This document shows, piece by piece, positions 34,683-47,113 of a stretch of DNA of 64,000 nt. Below the pieces are notes generated by a model that worked only from the letters and a program-made list of their open reading frames with translations, was not told the origin of the DNA and made no database searches. Where the stretch lies: NCBI GenBank assembly GCA_025765615.1, contig JAIVFJ010000005.1, forward strand, positions 372,001-436,000, read 5' to 3'. The position numbers were made by a program, and so were the translations under genes. Source of the DNA: Zopfochytrium polystomum. Its lineage: Eukaryota > Chytridiomycota > Chytridiomycetes > Chytridiales > Chytridiaceae. The stretch's first letter is position 1; the number at the start of each line of letters is the position of its first letter.

Positions 34683-35095
34683 TAGGTGGAACTGACTGGT
34701 TAGCAGCAAGAGGCACAAGACGGACCCAAACCTATTGTGACTGTCAGTTATTGTTCTCACGATGCCCATGAGAGCAAGCCACCACCAATGCAGACCTGGG
34801 CGCTGGCTTGCGCTGATGAAAAATACTCCAAGTATTAAGTGGAACGGAAACTCAGTGTCAACAGTTTTCCTCCTCCTCTGCTCAAGCAGATAATATAGGA
34901 GAGGTTTTTACCCTGTGCTGGTCACAGTTGCCTAGCAACTATTACAGCGTGTATACTCATCATCATGTATCAATAATTCATAACAGAGTTTTTTTTCTCC
35001 TTTCTCTCCAAGTTGGGGAGAAGGACCACCCATAAACACACATCTCCACTTCATTCACTCCTTCCACTCACTCACTCAGAGTAGACTGTTTACAA
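34683..35095 (+). repeat. Dispersed repeat B, copy 5
   Basis: Nearly full-length B, forward. With copies 3 and 4 it forms an inverted pair around 34365-34682. Confidence 0.75.
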
Positions 35096-35097
35096 TA

Positions 35098-35256
35098 TGC
35101 GGTGGAGATACCTGACAACCCTGTAAGTCCGAAGTGCGTGGGGTGGGTTTGTTGAGGTGATACCTTGACTAAGTCAACTATGGTCCACCTCCAATGGCAC
35201 TTTCTCTTCCTGCCTGGCCCTCTGGCGCTGGAACAATAAAAAAAAATAAAAAAAGA
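35098..35256 (+). repeat. SINE-like repeat S, copy 3
   Basis: Core 'ggtggagatacctgacaacc' to 'ggcgctggaacaataa' and an A-rich tail. 35257-36171 is unassigned sequence without a supported gene. Confidence 0.7.
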
Positions 35257-36171
35257 GAATTGTGGGAGGAAGGGTGAAGGCGTTCATGGAGCCTGGAGTA
35301 ATGATGAGAAAGGAGTTGGGGGTTTGGGAGCATGTGGATCCAGTCAACAATGCAGAAGAATTCCACTTGTGGTGGGGTCATCAGACAGAAAAAACTGTCA
35401 CAGGAAAGGGGGGGATGGTGAAGGGGATTCAAAGAACATGGGTAAAAGATTCTTAAGAGGACCATCACGAGGGCTATTGTAAAAGTCTGGAGAGTCAAAG
35501 GTGGGAAGAGTGAGAAAAAACGTCTTAATAACTTGGTACACTTCATGGAGTTTGTCAGGAAGAGGGCCATCTTTGTGGGAGGGACTGGTGAGGCAGAGAT
35601 CAAAAAGTTGTTCAAAAAAGAAGACAGAGTGTTAACGGAGAGTGGGAAACACTTTGAGAAAAATATGCCAAGGAACTAATGAATTGATGGAGTGAACAGA
35701 AAATAGGGGTGGACCAATAGTATTGGAAGGAGGTCAAAAAGAAGGGGAATGAGAAACTTGGTGAAGGGTTTTTTGGCTGGAACAAGGGTAAGGGATATGA
35801 AAAAACTGGAGTTCCACAGGTGAGGTCAAGTTGGAGGCGGTGCATCATGATACAGCTTGTGTGGCCAATGAGAGAGGGGAGTTCAAGCGAGAGTTGAGGT
35901 CAACAATCATGTCAAAGCAGTATTCGATGTAAATTCAGGGAGGTTATGGGTCACGGGTTGATGGAGGAGAGCATTGGGAAAGGAGGTGCAGTGGCCACCC
36001 AGGCGTTTGAAAGTTTTGCGACAGAGTGTTGTGAGGTTGTTGAGGAAAGTATGGGGAGAAGGCTGTTTTCCACAAAAAGCAGACATGTGGGAGGAGGGCG
36101 TTACAGATGAGGTAAGAAGCGATTTTGTCACCCTTCTTTTTGTCTTTGATAATGTCAAGGTAATTGGTAGT

Positions 36172-36464
36172 TGTTATGAATCACCCTCTGGAAACCTCTG
36201 GAACCTTCTAGAACATTCCTTCAAGGATCCTTCTGGAACCTTCTTTGCTTTCCTGTCTTGTTGTCATTGATATCATTGGTATCATCGTATTACTAATTGC
36301 TCTTTCTGGAACTTTCTTTGAGTCTTGACAAGGAAGACTCTCAAAAGGTATAAAAGGGGGATGGGAGACCTGTCCCATCCCTCAAGTGAATTATTGTTTC
36401 CAATACAATCATCACTCCTCTCAGTTCCTTGTCTGCCTTCTCCTGTTCTGCCATGTTCCTGACA
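36172..36464 (+). mobile_element. Solo LTR of the Ty3/gypsy element
   Basis: 293 bp, tgttatgaatc..gttcctgaca, with HSE-like units, TATA and AAGTGAATTAT conserved. A stretch of about 15 bp is missing relative to 27412-27719. No clear target duplication (gtagt / ggttg). Confidence 0.9.
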
Positions 36465-37639
36465 GGTTGGAACCGAAAGTGAACGATAACAGGCCAAGCA
36501 AACATTCTGAGAGTCAAATCTTGAATGTAAACAATCTGGAGATGGCCTTTTTGCAGGAGCCCTTGTGATTGTGTCAACGATGAGAGATGAGGTGAGTCAA
36601 TGAGGAACGCTGATGAAGGGATGTTGCGATGGAGCGAAGTGGCTACGCGAATGGCGACAGGTCTTCTGAAGTGGAAAGCTGGATGGTGATGCGAGGCTGC
36701 AAGGCTGCTGGGAGGGGTGGCATGGTGGCAATGAGGTAGAGGAGATCTAAGGATAACAGTCAGAAGGGCAAGAGCTGAGGGTAGATCATGACCAAGGCGC
36801 AGACAGCAAGGAGGTCGATTGGAAGAAGTTTAACTGAAGCGAGAAGTGGCAGCAGAGGTGCCAACAAGGCGCAAGTTCTCAATGACGAGAAGCCAGATGG
36901 AAGCCAGATGGGTGAGACAGAAATGATGTGGCAGGTGACAACGAAAGTGGGGAGTGCGATAGGCCACGCGATCGAGGAAATAGCAGCGGCTGCTGATCTT
37001 TATCAGCGAGGTGGCTTAGATTCTGGCGATGCGGAGGAGGGACACGAGTGTGTATCGATTTGATCGAGACGACGGCAGGAAAGCGCCAATGTAATCGGTC
37101 GGCGGCGGTGGCAAGTTGACTGGGGACTGGCGTTGGAGTCTTTAAAGGATGCGATTGCGGCAAGCAGTGAAGGTTGTGAGGCTGTGCTCTCTAACTCGTC
37201 ACCTAGGGCTATAGGTGGAAACTAGAGCATGGACCTAAATACCAATCCTGACTAATGAAAAGGGGCAAAAGGAGGTGTCTAGGGGCACTAGATAGGAAAG
37301 TGTATTTGGAGTCTTAAAAAGCCCAGAAAAACACAAATAAATCTCTAACACAAAAGAGGGGTTTCTCACACCAAAGCATGAAACAGACACAATCACAAAA
37401 GAAAGCATAATCCTCTGGTGCAAGACACAGAAGGGTTTCATCAGGGGCACAAGGCCAAAGTCAAGTTAGACCAGAGACAGAACCAACTGAATTGGTAAGA
37501 CTGACTGAATCGGTAAGGGGAGTGACAAGCCACTACAACCCATCAAAAGAAACAACAAAAGAAATAAACATCAAGTCAATCCCTGAGTTGGAGGGGGTTG
37601 GAGAGACGAAGGGCAGACACAAGGAGCAGTTAGTGTGCA
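36465..37639. other. Repeat-derived sequence, no supported gene
   Basis: 36465-36520 resembles 14749-14800, and 36755-36785 resembles the 14180-14730 repeats. The rest is unassigned. Confidence 0.45.
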
Positions 37640-38665
37640 GAGGTGCCTGTTGAACCAAATCAGAACTGTTTTCCACTTAACAGAACCAGACACAACTTGT
37701 CTCACTCCAAGGAGAGTGGTCCAACTCAATCCAAGGAAGAGGGTGCAACCAGGGTGGGAGACAGTGGGACTCTTCTTGCTCCATCCTACCAGGAGACAGA
37801 CCTCTGCCTCACCAGGCCAGAGAGAATAACATGTCTTAGAAGCAAGGAAGGTCAATACCCACTCCCACACACAAGGAAGACACCAAAGACAACCACAGGT
37901 ATTAGCATGAAAGGAAGAGGGTCTGAACCCAGTGAACCAGGCCCACCAAAGGCCAAAGGAACCGTCACCAGGGACAGGGAGGAATACCAGAGAGACCATA
38001 CCACCACATAATACCTGACCAGCCAACTCATTCATATCACCTTGAGAGACCTGGATTTGAAGCGATGTATTGACAGGAACCGGCAAGGCACCACCACAGT
38101 TTTACCCCCCCACCTTCCATCATCAAGTAGCTCCTACCCCAGATTAGCCTAAACAGTATGCAGAATGGTGAGGTGCACTGGGACTTGAACCCAACATACT
38201 GCCATAAATGGCCAAGAGAACCAATTCTCCTGTCACACACCAGGGGACTGCCACCCCCAGCTCATACACACAGTCAGAGAAGGAATAAGGGCAGGCAAGA
38301 AGACTTCAGGTACAGGTTCTAAGGGGCAACAAGAATGGGGGGGTGGGCTGCTTAAATAGGAGAGGGTTGGAGTCAGCATGGTGAAGGAAGAAGGAGGGGA
38401 AAAGAAGGGAAAACATATACAAAAGAACAAAACAATAAATAAAACAACAAAGAAGAGAGAGGAGGAGTGAGTCACCAAACAATGGGGCTGAGCCATCAAA
38501 CAAGGAAGACAGCTCAGAAAATCATGGAGCATTTCTTGGCATCAGCTGCCAAGAAAGATGGAGGAGATGGAGAGAGCTGGTTGGTGCAAAGAGGAAGACA
38601 GTCACTCACAGCCACAAAAGAAAAGAGAGACACACACAGAGACAACAAACAAACAAATAAATAAA
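37640..38665 (+). repeat. Repeat R, uninterrupted copy
   Basis: Matches 16790-17114 plus 18009-18665 without the solo LTR, so it represents the empty site. Contains 'gacttgaaccca' (reverse of a tRNA T-arm-like sequence) near 38180. Confidence 0.8.
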
Positions 38666-39224
38666 AGAAAAAACAGTAAAAACAGGAAAAACAGGATAAA
38701 CTACTAATTGAAAAAATAAGTAAAAATCATCAATAAAGAAAGGAGAAAAAACCCTATGATCTCATACCCTTTCATGAGGCCTTTCATCATGGTAGCTTAT
38801 GCAGCAGCTCTGTGTTAGCTCTGTGTACACCTGGACTCTGTACTTCTACCCACTGAAGCACATCATTCTAATCCACTTCCAAAAGTGAGGAGGGCAAGGC
38901 TTAGTCATCATGCAGAACTTGGCATTTCTGCATCATTCAGCAGTGACTGCCAGCATGTCTCAAACTCAGCACCTTTCCCATTGAAGGGAGCACTCTACAC
39001 CACGGAGCTAGAGGGCCTCTGGCCAGTAGTGCAGAGCGGCCTGAGCCATTCGGCCTGCAACTTAGTGCGTAATATAACATGAATATACATTGCTGAGGCT
39101 AAGAGACAGTCCAAATCTCAGTGGTTCGGCTTGCAGGGACAATAATAACCCATGAAAATAATAAGAAATGGGGTCCAGCTGTGTTATGTCACTTTCGTGA
39201 AACGTTGTTTGGTCGAGTCAAATT
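38666..39224. other. No supported gene
   Basis: AT-rich start, then unassigned sequence. Nothing recognised. Confidence 0.5.
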
Positions 39225-39310
39225 GATAATCCTCCCAAGTTATCAGTTAAAAAAGTGGGGTATACTCTTTTATTTGAGGTCGCAGGCTCAACAGCCTGTT
39301 GTCCTCACAA
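39225..39310 (+). repeat. Repeat D, copy 2
   Basis: Shares 'tttgaggtcgcaggctcaac' and 'agcctgttgtcctcac' with 18725-18810. Both copies are followed by unrelated sequence. Confidence 0.6.
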
Positions 39311-39499
39311 AGTGATAACGTTGCAATCCCGGCCTTCGGCTGCGATTGGGCGATTGTGGTCTGGCAGCGATTGGCAAGGTGATCTTTGCAGTGTTGTTGC
39401 TGGCAATCGCGATCCAGCAGGGCAGCTGCAATCTGGTGGCGATCTGGCAACGGCAACGGCGGTGGCGGGGGTGGCAAAGCGGTGGCAAACGGTCCCAGC

Positions 39500-39860
39500 T
39501 GAGCCCCCTGACGTTCACTGAGCCTGCTCTTGCCTATCACAATTTAACATGGGCAGTAGCCTAATCTGACTTATCCAAACCCTCTGACTTTTCACAGCTG
39601 TTCCCCTCTCTTACTCTGACCTCCCTCAGACTTCCTTCTCTTTTTTCTTGTTTCTGTGTTTGTCCCCTTCTCCTTTGATCATTGTGGCTTTATGTGTGGT
39701 GGAGATGCCTGATGACCTTGTAAGTCTGTAGTGCATTGGGTGGGTTTGCTGAGGTGATACCTGGCGTAGTCTATTACTGTTCACTGTTGATGGCTCTTTC
39801 TCTTCCCACCGGCCCCTTCATGGCTGGAACGAGAAAAAAAAATTAAAAAAAAATAAAAAA
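39500..39860 (+). repeat. SINE-like repeat S, copy 4
   Basis: From 'gctgagccccctgacgttca' to 'catggctggaacgag' and an A-rich tail (39834-39863). Confidence 0.7.
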
Positions 39861-41621
39861 AAACCAAGAACGAGCAGCAGACCAACCGCGACCGTCGCTG
39901 ATTGGGAACTTGACCGAACCCAGGGTTCCAGTACCAACAAGGGGAGGACGGAGGGTGTTTCTGTGGGTCGGTTGCTGCTGCTGGTGCCGTTGGCATTGGT
40001 GTTGCCAAGATATTTTGTCTGGGAGTCATCCAATCGTGGCGAGAGACAAGTCAAGTTTTATTCTCTGCAGGGCTTCGTTTCGAACACGTAATAGCGATTT
40101 ACAAGAAGAGAAAGGAAGCCAAGCATCTTTGGCCAGACGGGAAGACAGACTCTAGAAAGAGCAAACTTTATGGCTAATGTTTTTGTAAATGTACAGTGTA
40201 CAGTAAAGGACAAAAGTTTTCGCCGCAGGGTAAATATTCTACTCCGTGATAGAACCCCAATTATCGAAACTTCATCAAATCTCAAGATTTCACGATGAAG
40301 TTTAGTAGTTTAGTAGAGAAGTAGAAATTGATACGGCATCATTCGAGTGCAATTCAAGTTCGAACTACTTCAACGTCAATTGATATTTTCAGCTACAAGC
40401 AATACTCTCAGAAACTGAAAGGGTCCCTATCTGCTGCTTATTTCGGCAGATCTTCAGTGCTTCAGGACGCAAGCACGGAGCTAAAACCGTTATAGAATGA
40501 TACATTAATGGTCTGAGAGCCCAGTTATTGGCTGTGCATCTGCATCAGGCTCAGAAGTCAGGGCTGCGGAAAATGACAATACAAGCCCCAGGCACCTGAG
40601 CTCCAAAGAAAAAATCCAGAGCAGTTTCACTAAGTAGTGCACAAACTCCAATGAGTGACTTCATCACCTCAATTAGTCTGATAATAACGTGGTACAGGTA
40701 CAGTAGTGCAACGGTTAGTGCACACGCATGTGTGCACTAGCCGCTGAGAGTCAAACTCCTGCCGGTATTGCGCATTTCCCGGTTTGCTTTCTAGTTAGTC
40801 CTTTGAGGCGTCTTGTCCTCCTCACTGTAAAGGCCAGTCACGTACTTGATACGCCTAGTTCGTAATTGGACTCCTCCTGCGAGGCCAGGCCGCAGGCGCT
40901 CGGCACTGCACGCCTCGCACCACCAGCTGCGTCCAACAACAATTACAGTGGAATGCATTGTGGATCAATTTTTACAACAGAGTATTTCTTCCTCTCCAAA
41001 ATGGACATGATAACCCACAAACACATCTCTTTCTTGTTCACTCCTTAGCGCTCGCTCGCTCAAAGCTGACTGTTGCAAAATCACAATTTCCACAGAAGAG
41101 TCCCAATGTCGGGATTACAGTCGAGTGGGAGACTATGGGCCAGTTTGCACTTAATTCCCTAAGTTGGCATTAGTTGGGACACTGACCTGGAGAAATCTGG
41201 CTTAAAACCTCACCCAACTTGGCACACGATACTCTGCATCTCTAACGCAGGGGTTCCAATGGTATCGACATTCCCCGGCGCGAAGAAGTCCAGAAGCTCG
41301 CGGATAAGCCTTCATCTTCCGCGAAACGGACGTCTGCGATGCTCCACCGTTGCCGATTTGTTGCGTTAAGGCTTTGCTCCTATTTCAGCTCTTTATCCTT
41401 TCATTGCTTTAGTAGAAAAGTGGTTGAGTAGCAATGCTTGACGTTCGGGAAACAACAAGTTTTTCGAAGGCTTTTCTTGCTGGGTTGGTGCTTTACTGCT
41501 CACATGACAAGTGTGCCTTCTGACCGCTGACTGGGATGTCAGATCAGCTCGTCAAAAGGCTTGGCTTGAAAAGGCTACCACTCTCTGACTCTCACTTGAA
41601 CAAAAGAAGCTACGTTCCAGA
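39861..41621. other. Intergenic region, tRNA-like patch, no supported gene
   Basis: Around 40705-40785 there is an A-box-like TAGTGCAACGGTTAGTGC and a degenerate B-box-like region 'gagtcaaactcctgcc', similar to a decayed tRNA or SINE head; acceptor arms do not pair. The remainder is unassigned and includes the CNBD gene promoter. Confidence 0.4.
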
Positions 41622-44600
41622 ATGTTAAGCAACAAAAAATCAGTCCAGTATATTAAATTGATGGACTGCTTCGCCGCACCTCTGGCTCGCCTGGATTTAT
41701 TTGAAAGATACGAGCCCCTAACTTCTTTGGAAACGGTCCCACGCCTTGGAGGTCCAATGTCAACGGCCGACTTGGAAACGAAACAAAGAGAGCAGCGCCT
41801 GAACGGCGAGCCTGCCTTTCAGCGCACGGACGAGAATCCCGGAAGATTGAAACGGGTGTTGGGCGTTTCCGCGATCGATGACTCCGGGAACCGAGACCGC
41901 CATTCCGAATTAAGCTCAATAACACAGGCCGAAATTGATGGTCTTGCTGGGCACCTACATCCAACTGCAAACACCCTGAGACGAGCATCAGGAGACCTAG
42001 CCGCAACTGACTCAGTTCATTGCTCGCTGGAGAGCGTTCGGTCTGACCTCTCTCTCCCTCATCAACCGCCGCAGCCAGACCATAATTCTCTCTCCGCAAT
42101 GACAACACCCAAAGCCAGCACATTATCACTCTCTTCCTCTAAACGGAACTTATGGAGGTCGAAAGACTTTCAAAGCTACGTACTCGGCACTGACGCGTCC
42201 TCTTCGTTGGCAGAAGAAAAGGCAATGGTCGAGTTAGTGCCACTGAGGGGTGGCACGGAGAGTTCGAGCTCGCTCGTGTCCGCGAGGGGAATGCTCTTCC
42301 GCAAGCCAGAATCAGATGAGCCGGACAGTGGAGCTAAAACCGGCGTGGTGCGGGCTGTATCGACATCAACGGCCAACTCTAAGGGCCCTCGTCACTCATC
42401 AGTTTCCGTTCGTCGTCACCGCTCACTTTCCGGTACAGGCAACGAACTGAACAACGTGCCAAAGAAGGGAGCGAATGCTCTTTCAGGAGCACAAAACTCC
42501 GAGGTCCCAGCTCCTCGTACTGACCGTGGGGGAATCGATCGACCGCATCCAAGCCTGACCCCAAAACCACCTAGTACACAAAGGCCGTCCCTGCAGCCTA
42601 ACTTCCGAAGATCAAACTCCCCTTGGCGTGGGGACGAGAAGACGCCAGACAAAGTGAAGAATATTGTGTCGCAAGCCGGCCTTGCAGATAACCTGTCGGC
42701 TGAGGTCGCTACGGTATTGAGCAAGCAGCCACGCAACCCGCCTCCAGAGATCGAAGCTCGCATTCGGCGCCTGGAGTTGGATAGAGCCAGGCTGTGCAGG
42801 GAAAGCCGTGCAGAGCCACCATTTCGGTGCGTTTGGGAGAGAGAGTGTGTGAGGGAGAGAGAGAGCGTGTATGTGAATGTATGTGTCCAAAATTTAAATC
42901 CTTGGCTCTGTTGTTAATTATAAATCCTTTTGCTTCTTTCACATGGCTATCCCTTAACAACCAACGACAGAGGCTGGTCAATAGTTGAGCGGCGGAGCCT
43001 GTCCACAGCGGACTCAGATTTGGAATTCAATTTTACACAAAACGCCTTTCGAAATCATACGAGGCTATCCGTCACAGATTCTTCGTGGTTTCACCAGCCA
43101 CCCGCACCAACGACGACCTCTGTCACCGCATCACAGCACCAGCAGCTGCTACAGCAGCTGCATAATGGGACAGGTTTACGCCCCGCGAATCAAACTGAGG
43201 CGGCCCTTCGTAATGGAGGCAATTGTGAAAGATTCTCCACTGACGAAGCGGAAAGCTCGAGTTCGAACCTTTCTCAATCCAACTCCGACTCCAATACTGG
43301 CTCTCGAGACGACCTTGAGTTTGACTCTAAAGGAATCGAGAACAGTGAAGAAAACAGTGAACAGGAAGATAGAGCGAAAGGCGACGAAAGTGCGAAGGAA
43401 ACTGGGACGGGCGAGAGCGACGGGGACGAGGCATCAGAGTCACAAATGGCTGATGAAGCCAGCCGGTTGCTCACGGCTGCTTTGGAAATTGACGCAAGTC
43501 TCTCACCGAGTGCAAGAGCAAGGCATCGCTGGTGCTTTGTGCTTTCCTATGTGCTGAAGTTGGTACAAGCAACTTCCCTGTTTCGAATGCCAGCCATGCA
43601 GTTATCGGCACAGAGAAGGTCTTCCATGCTTCAGTCATTACGGCACGGCCACCAAAGTGAAGTCGATCCTCAGGGCTTAACATATCTTCTAAAAGCCCAT
43701 CAGACAAAAGCGGACTTGGTTTTTTCGGCGAAGGTGAGTGGCAAAAAGTTCGACCGCTTATTGAACTCGAGCGCTGATGACTAACCCGACTGATGAGGTT
43801 CAAGCAATGCTTGAAGGTGAACGAACTGCTGAGATCCTTTCAACATTAGAAAAGCTGTTGGGAATCCGCATGAAATGCTTTTCCAACTACTCCCAGGATC
43901 AGATGCGGGAGTTATGTGCTTCCATGCAGGTGAGCATCGGAAACAAAGATTACTGGGTTTGCGAAAATACCAAATCACATTTCTTTCTTCTTTGTCGCAA
44001 GTGTAGTACGAGAGTAGGCCATCAGGAGCTATTATCGTGAAAGAGGGACATGATCCGCTCAATTTCTATTTCATTCTGTCTGGACAATGTGAAATATTTC
44101 AAACGAAGGGCGGCATAAACTATCGAGTAAGTCACTTCGATTTGTGAACCAAGATGACCGACTGGAGCGCAGATCAACATAATTAACATGGGTGACTCGT
44201 TCGGCGAGCTTCCATCAGAGGGAAAAAGAACCGTAAGCGTGATAAGCACGGTTTTTTCGGAATTTTTGCGAGTGGACAAAGGTCTCAATTTGCCCACAAT
44301 TCTGGGGTTCTCATTCGTGTTTCTCGCTCGTTAAACTTCTTACTCTTCACAGAGAGATACTGCGAGGTTTGCTGATTTGCTTCTCCTCGACGGTTCCTGC
44401 GTGTTATTTGACCACACCTCCATTCGGCGTGGATTGGTAGATTCTCCACATGACGGATGCCGAAAACGTTGGCACGAGAATAGCTGCTCTTACTGGCATT
44501 CCGCACTTCCAGCTCGCCCATGCCTCAGTGATAGAACGCGCAGCACAATGCACTCAACTACATACGTTTCAGCCGCAGGAGCCCATCGTGCAAGAAGGGT

Positions 44601-45223
44601 TGGAAAACTTTTCCATCTTTTGGATCGTGCGCGGAGCTTGTCGCGCCGTCAAGGTCGTCCCTTTTGTCAAGCGACGAACGACTCCTGAGTCGGCGGTGCA
44701 CCGCCGCCGTTTCCACGTGGAGGGATACGAAGCAGGAAAGACCGTGCTTGGGGAGGGTGACGTGGTCGCGATGCAAGTCGTCAAAGTCAGAGAGCTCGGA
44801 CCCGGCGACCATTTTCCCGAAATGGTAGCGGTTATGAGCGCGGAAAAGTTCAACCGAATCGAGCTCATGGCTAAGCTTAGGTAAGTGCTTGCGGTGGGTT
44901 TTTGTCGTCCGCTTCCTAAATTGGTACCTCCTGGTACTCACTCTTCATTCCCCAGCTCCGACGATCCCAATAGGATTGATGCACGTTCATACGTTTCCGT
45001 TATTGCGACGACAAAGGTTGAGGTTGTGAGCATGACAAGAGTGGACTACGCTCGAGTTGCGAGCAACGAAATGATTCTGAAAATGATGGCCGACCGTGAT
45101 CTTTTGCGGGTGCCTGTCGACCTCCTGCAACAGGCGATAATTGAGAAGAGAAATTGGGACGCATTTAAACAGGGCGTAGTTGATAGTGTAATCAAGGCAA
45201 AACATGAAAAGACGCGTATTTAG
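41622..45223 (+). CDS. Protein with two cyclic-nucleotide-binding-like domains
   Basis: Eight exons, join(41622..42826,42971..43733,43798..43929,44007..44126,44173..44232,44353..44400,44441..44880,44956..45223), about 1011 aa. Residues 1-600 are Ser-rich and acidic, without a known fold. Domain 1 follows: SGAIIVKEGHDPLNFYFILSG, GDSFGELPSEGKRT, with the GEL of the phosphate-binding cassette. Domain 2: FQPQEPIVQEGLENFSIFWIVRG and ELGPGDHFPEMVAV, where the cassette Gly is replaced by Pro, so binding there is doubtful. No kinase, channel or transferase domain seen. The exon 6-7 boundary (donor GTGTTA) is the least certain; it keeps the frame. Ends 84 bp from the convergent CTU2 stop. Confidence 0.75.
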
Positions 45224-45307
45224 CAATCACAACAACAAGGACATTAGCGAAGTGGGTCTGGCGTCTGGGACACGCTGATGTATAAAGAAAAGAACTGCCC
45301 ATCTCCT

Positions 45308-47065
45308 TCACCCCTCATCCTCTGTATCGTCCAAGAGGTAATCTGCTATCATGTCACGAAGTGTTGTTTCCCCTTTCGCAGCTCCTGGATGTTTACGACG
45401 TATACCTAACTCGGCCGCGACGTAAGTGGGCAGCACTAAATCCGACTTGACTGTATCGCGCGGTAGATGCTGGCATGCGTAGCAGAGAAGTGGGGCAAGA
45501 TCAGGAAGTATAGAGGCGGTCGTCCTCTGCGCGGTAGCTGTTGAGAAGCCACTGGAGCAAACTCCTTCTTCGCAATTATTTCCTTGACAGTCGTTCCTTC
45601 CGCTCTTAGAGGTCTCACAGTTCGAAGAATCATTGGACGGTAGGTTAGAGACTGTGTGTAAAGATCTCCAGACCAGTGCATTCGGCTCAACCGGTCTAGG
45701 TTGACAAGAATTAGTTTTGGTAATGCGAACGGAACCAATAACGCACCCCGAGCAGAGCGGGCATTTGGTGACCGCAGACCAGTCTCTTGAAGCGGTTGTT
45801 TCGATTTTGAATGCTGTCTTTGTCACGGTATGAATGGTTTGTGGAAAGTCTTTCAGCAGGTTCACCACGAATGCTAAATGAATTTGTGCAAAGTTTGGCG
45901 CAGGGCTGGAAATTAGATCAAAATAAACAATTAAAAGAGTGACAGTCTTACTGTTTGCAAGTGTCTGAATAGAACTTGCCCCATGAAATGGGGGAATCAC
46001 ATCGACTGAGCTCAAGCCCTCGTGCGTCATTATTGCCTCAATGTCCGACACCATGGCATCTCGCAACGGCCGGAAACAGACAACTTCGGCCGTTCCAAGT
46101 ACCATAACAGTCTCGAGGGCCACGTCCAATGGTAAAGAATGCCCTGCGCCTTCGGAAGTCTTCGTGACGATGCTGGCCGCAAGAGAGGAGGCGCTGTGGC
46201 CCCACAGTACCGATCGCATGTTTAGTTTTACAGCCGTTCGAATGGTGAGTCTGTTGATGAATGAAGTGACAAGGGTTGTCGCGGCTGTTGGAGAGGTTAT
46301 AGAGTCGAAGAGGCGGCGAAGGAGGTCGCCCGGTGGCAGGTTTGTGTGCTCGATGCGAAAGCTAAAAGCCGATGATTCGTCTACCAAAATTCATCAGCGA
46401 AAGTCACATCTCCAACCGGCATTGCAGTACCCGCAAACAGGGCGGCTCCGTCATCGAAGATGCTTTCCAGAGGAACGACCACAAGTTCCAAGCCATACGA
46501 CTGAACCATGGTCTCAAGCTCGACCCAGCGCTGTCGAACAGAATTAGACCATAATACGTCTTGAATGAGCACTCACTGACGGTTCTCCAGACAGCGAAGA
46601 ACAGTCAACGTAGCAAACAGCGAGTTGAGAGAACCGAGTCTTGTGTTTCGCAGCTGCTTGCTTGTTGAATCGATGCATATAGTGGAGAAGCACTCTGCAA
46701 TTGAGAAGCTGTTCAATTGCTATAAACGTGAAGCCGCTTCGCCAAAGACCTTGATGAGGGACCACCAGACAGCGCGATCAAGGCGCCCTCCCCATGTGGA
46801 AGCTTTTCACCCAACAGGAAAGAGCGTCGAAATCTGAGGTACGCGGTCTCCTTGAAGCACGGCCTGAAGCAAAGGTTGTCCCGAGACGATGAGATGGCGG
46901 CAGGTGGGAGAACAAAGTGGGATGCTCTCACGCGCAAAAGGCGTCCCGCGACACGACTTCTGCCTCCGCTGTCTTGCACTTCACACAAGTTTTGGCGGCC
47001 GACACCAATGGTGCTGGCGCTGGTGGCTTGCCCCCATCGCCGTTCTGATTGTTTGTGTCGCACAT
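45308..47065 (-). CDS. CTU2: CTU2/NCS2, tRNA wobble-uridine thiolation protein
   Basis: Six exons, join(45308..45873,45952..46380,46431..46530,46577..46694,46750..46863,46932..47065), 486 aa, close to yeast Ncs2 (493). Starts MCDTNNQNG; N-terminal zinc pair TCVKCK..CFKETAYLRFRRSF; PP-loop-like ALIALSGGPSSRVLLHYM; SVLWGHSASSLAAS; FRPLRDAM; SIQTLANTFVVNLLKDFPQT; C-terminal cysteine pairs CPLCSGC and LCYACQ. Known role: with Ctu1/Ncs6 and Urm1 it adds sulfur to U34 of tRNA Lys, Glu and Gln in the cytoplasm. Its ATG lies 48 bp from the divergent NAA40 ATG. The intron 46695-46749 (exon 2/3) has a GTCTTT donor. Confidence 0.92.
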
Positions 47066-47113
47066 TCAATCGGACAAGGAAAAAAAAAAAAGAAAGAAAG
47101 ACTTTCAACGACG

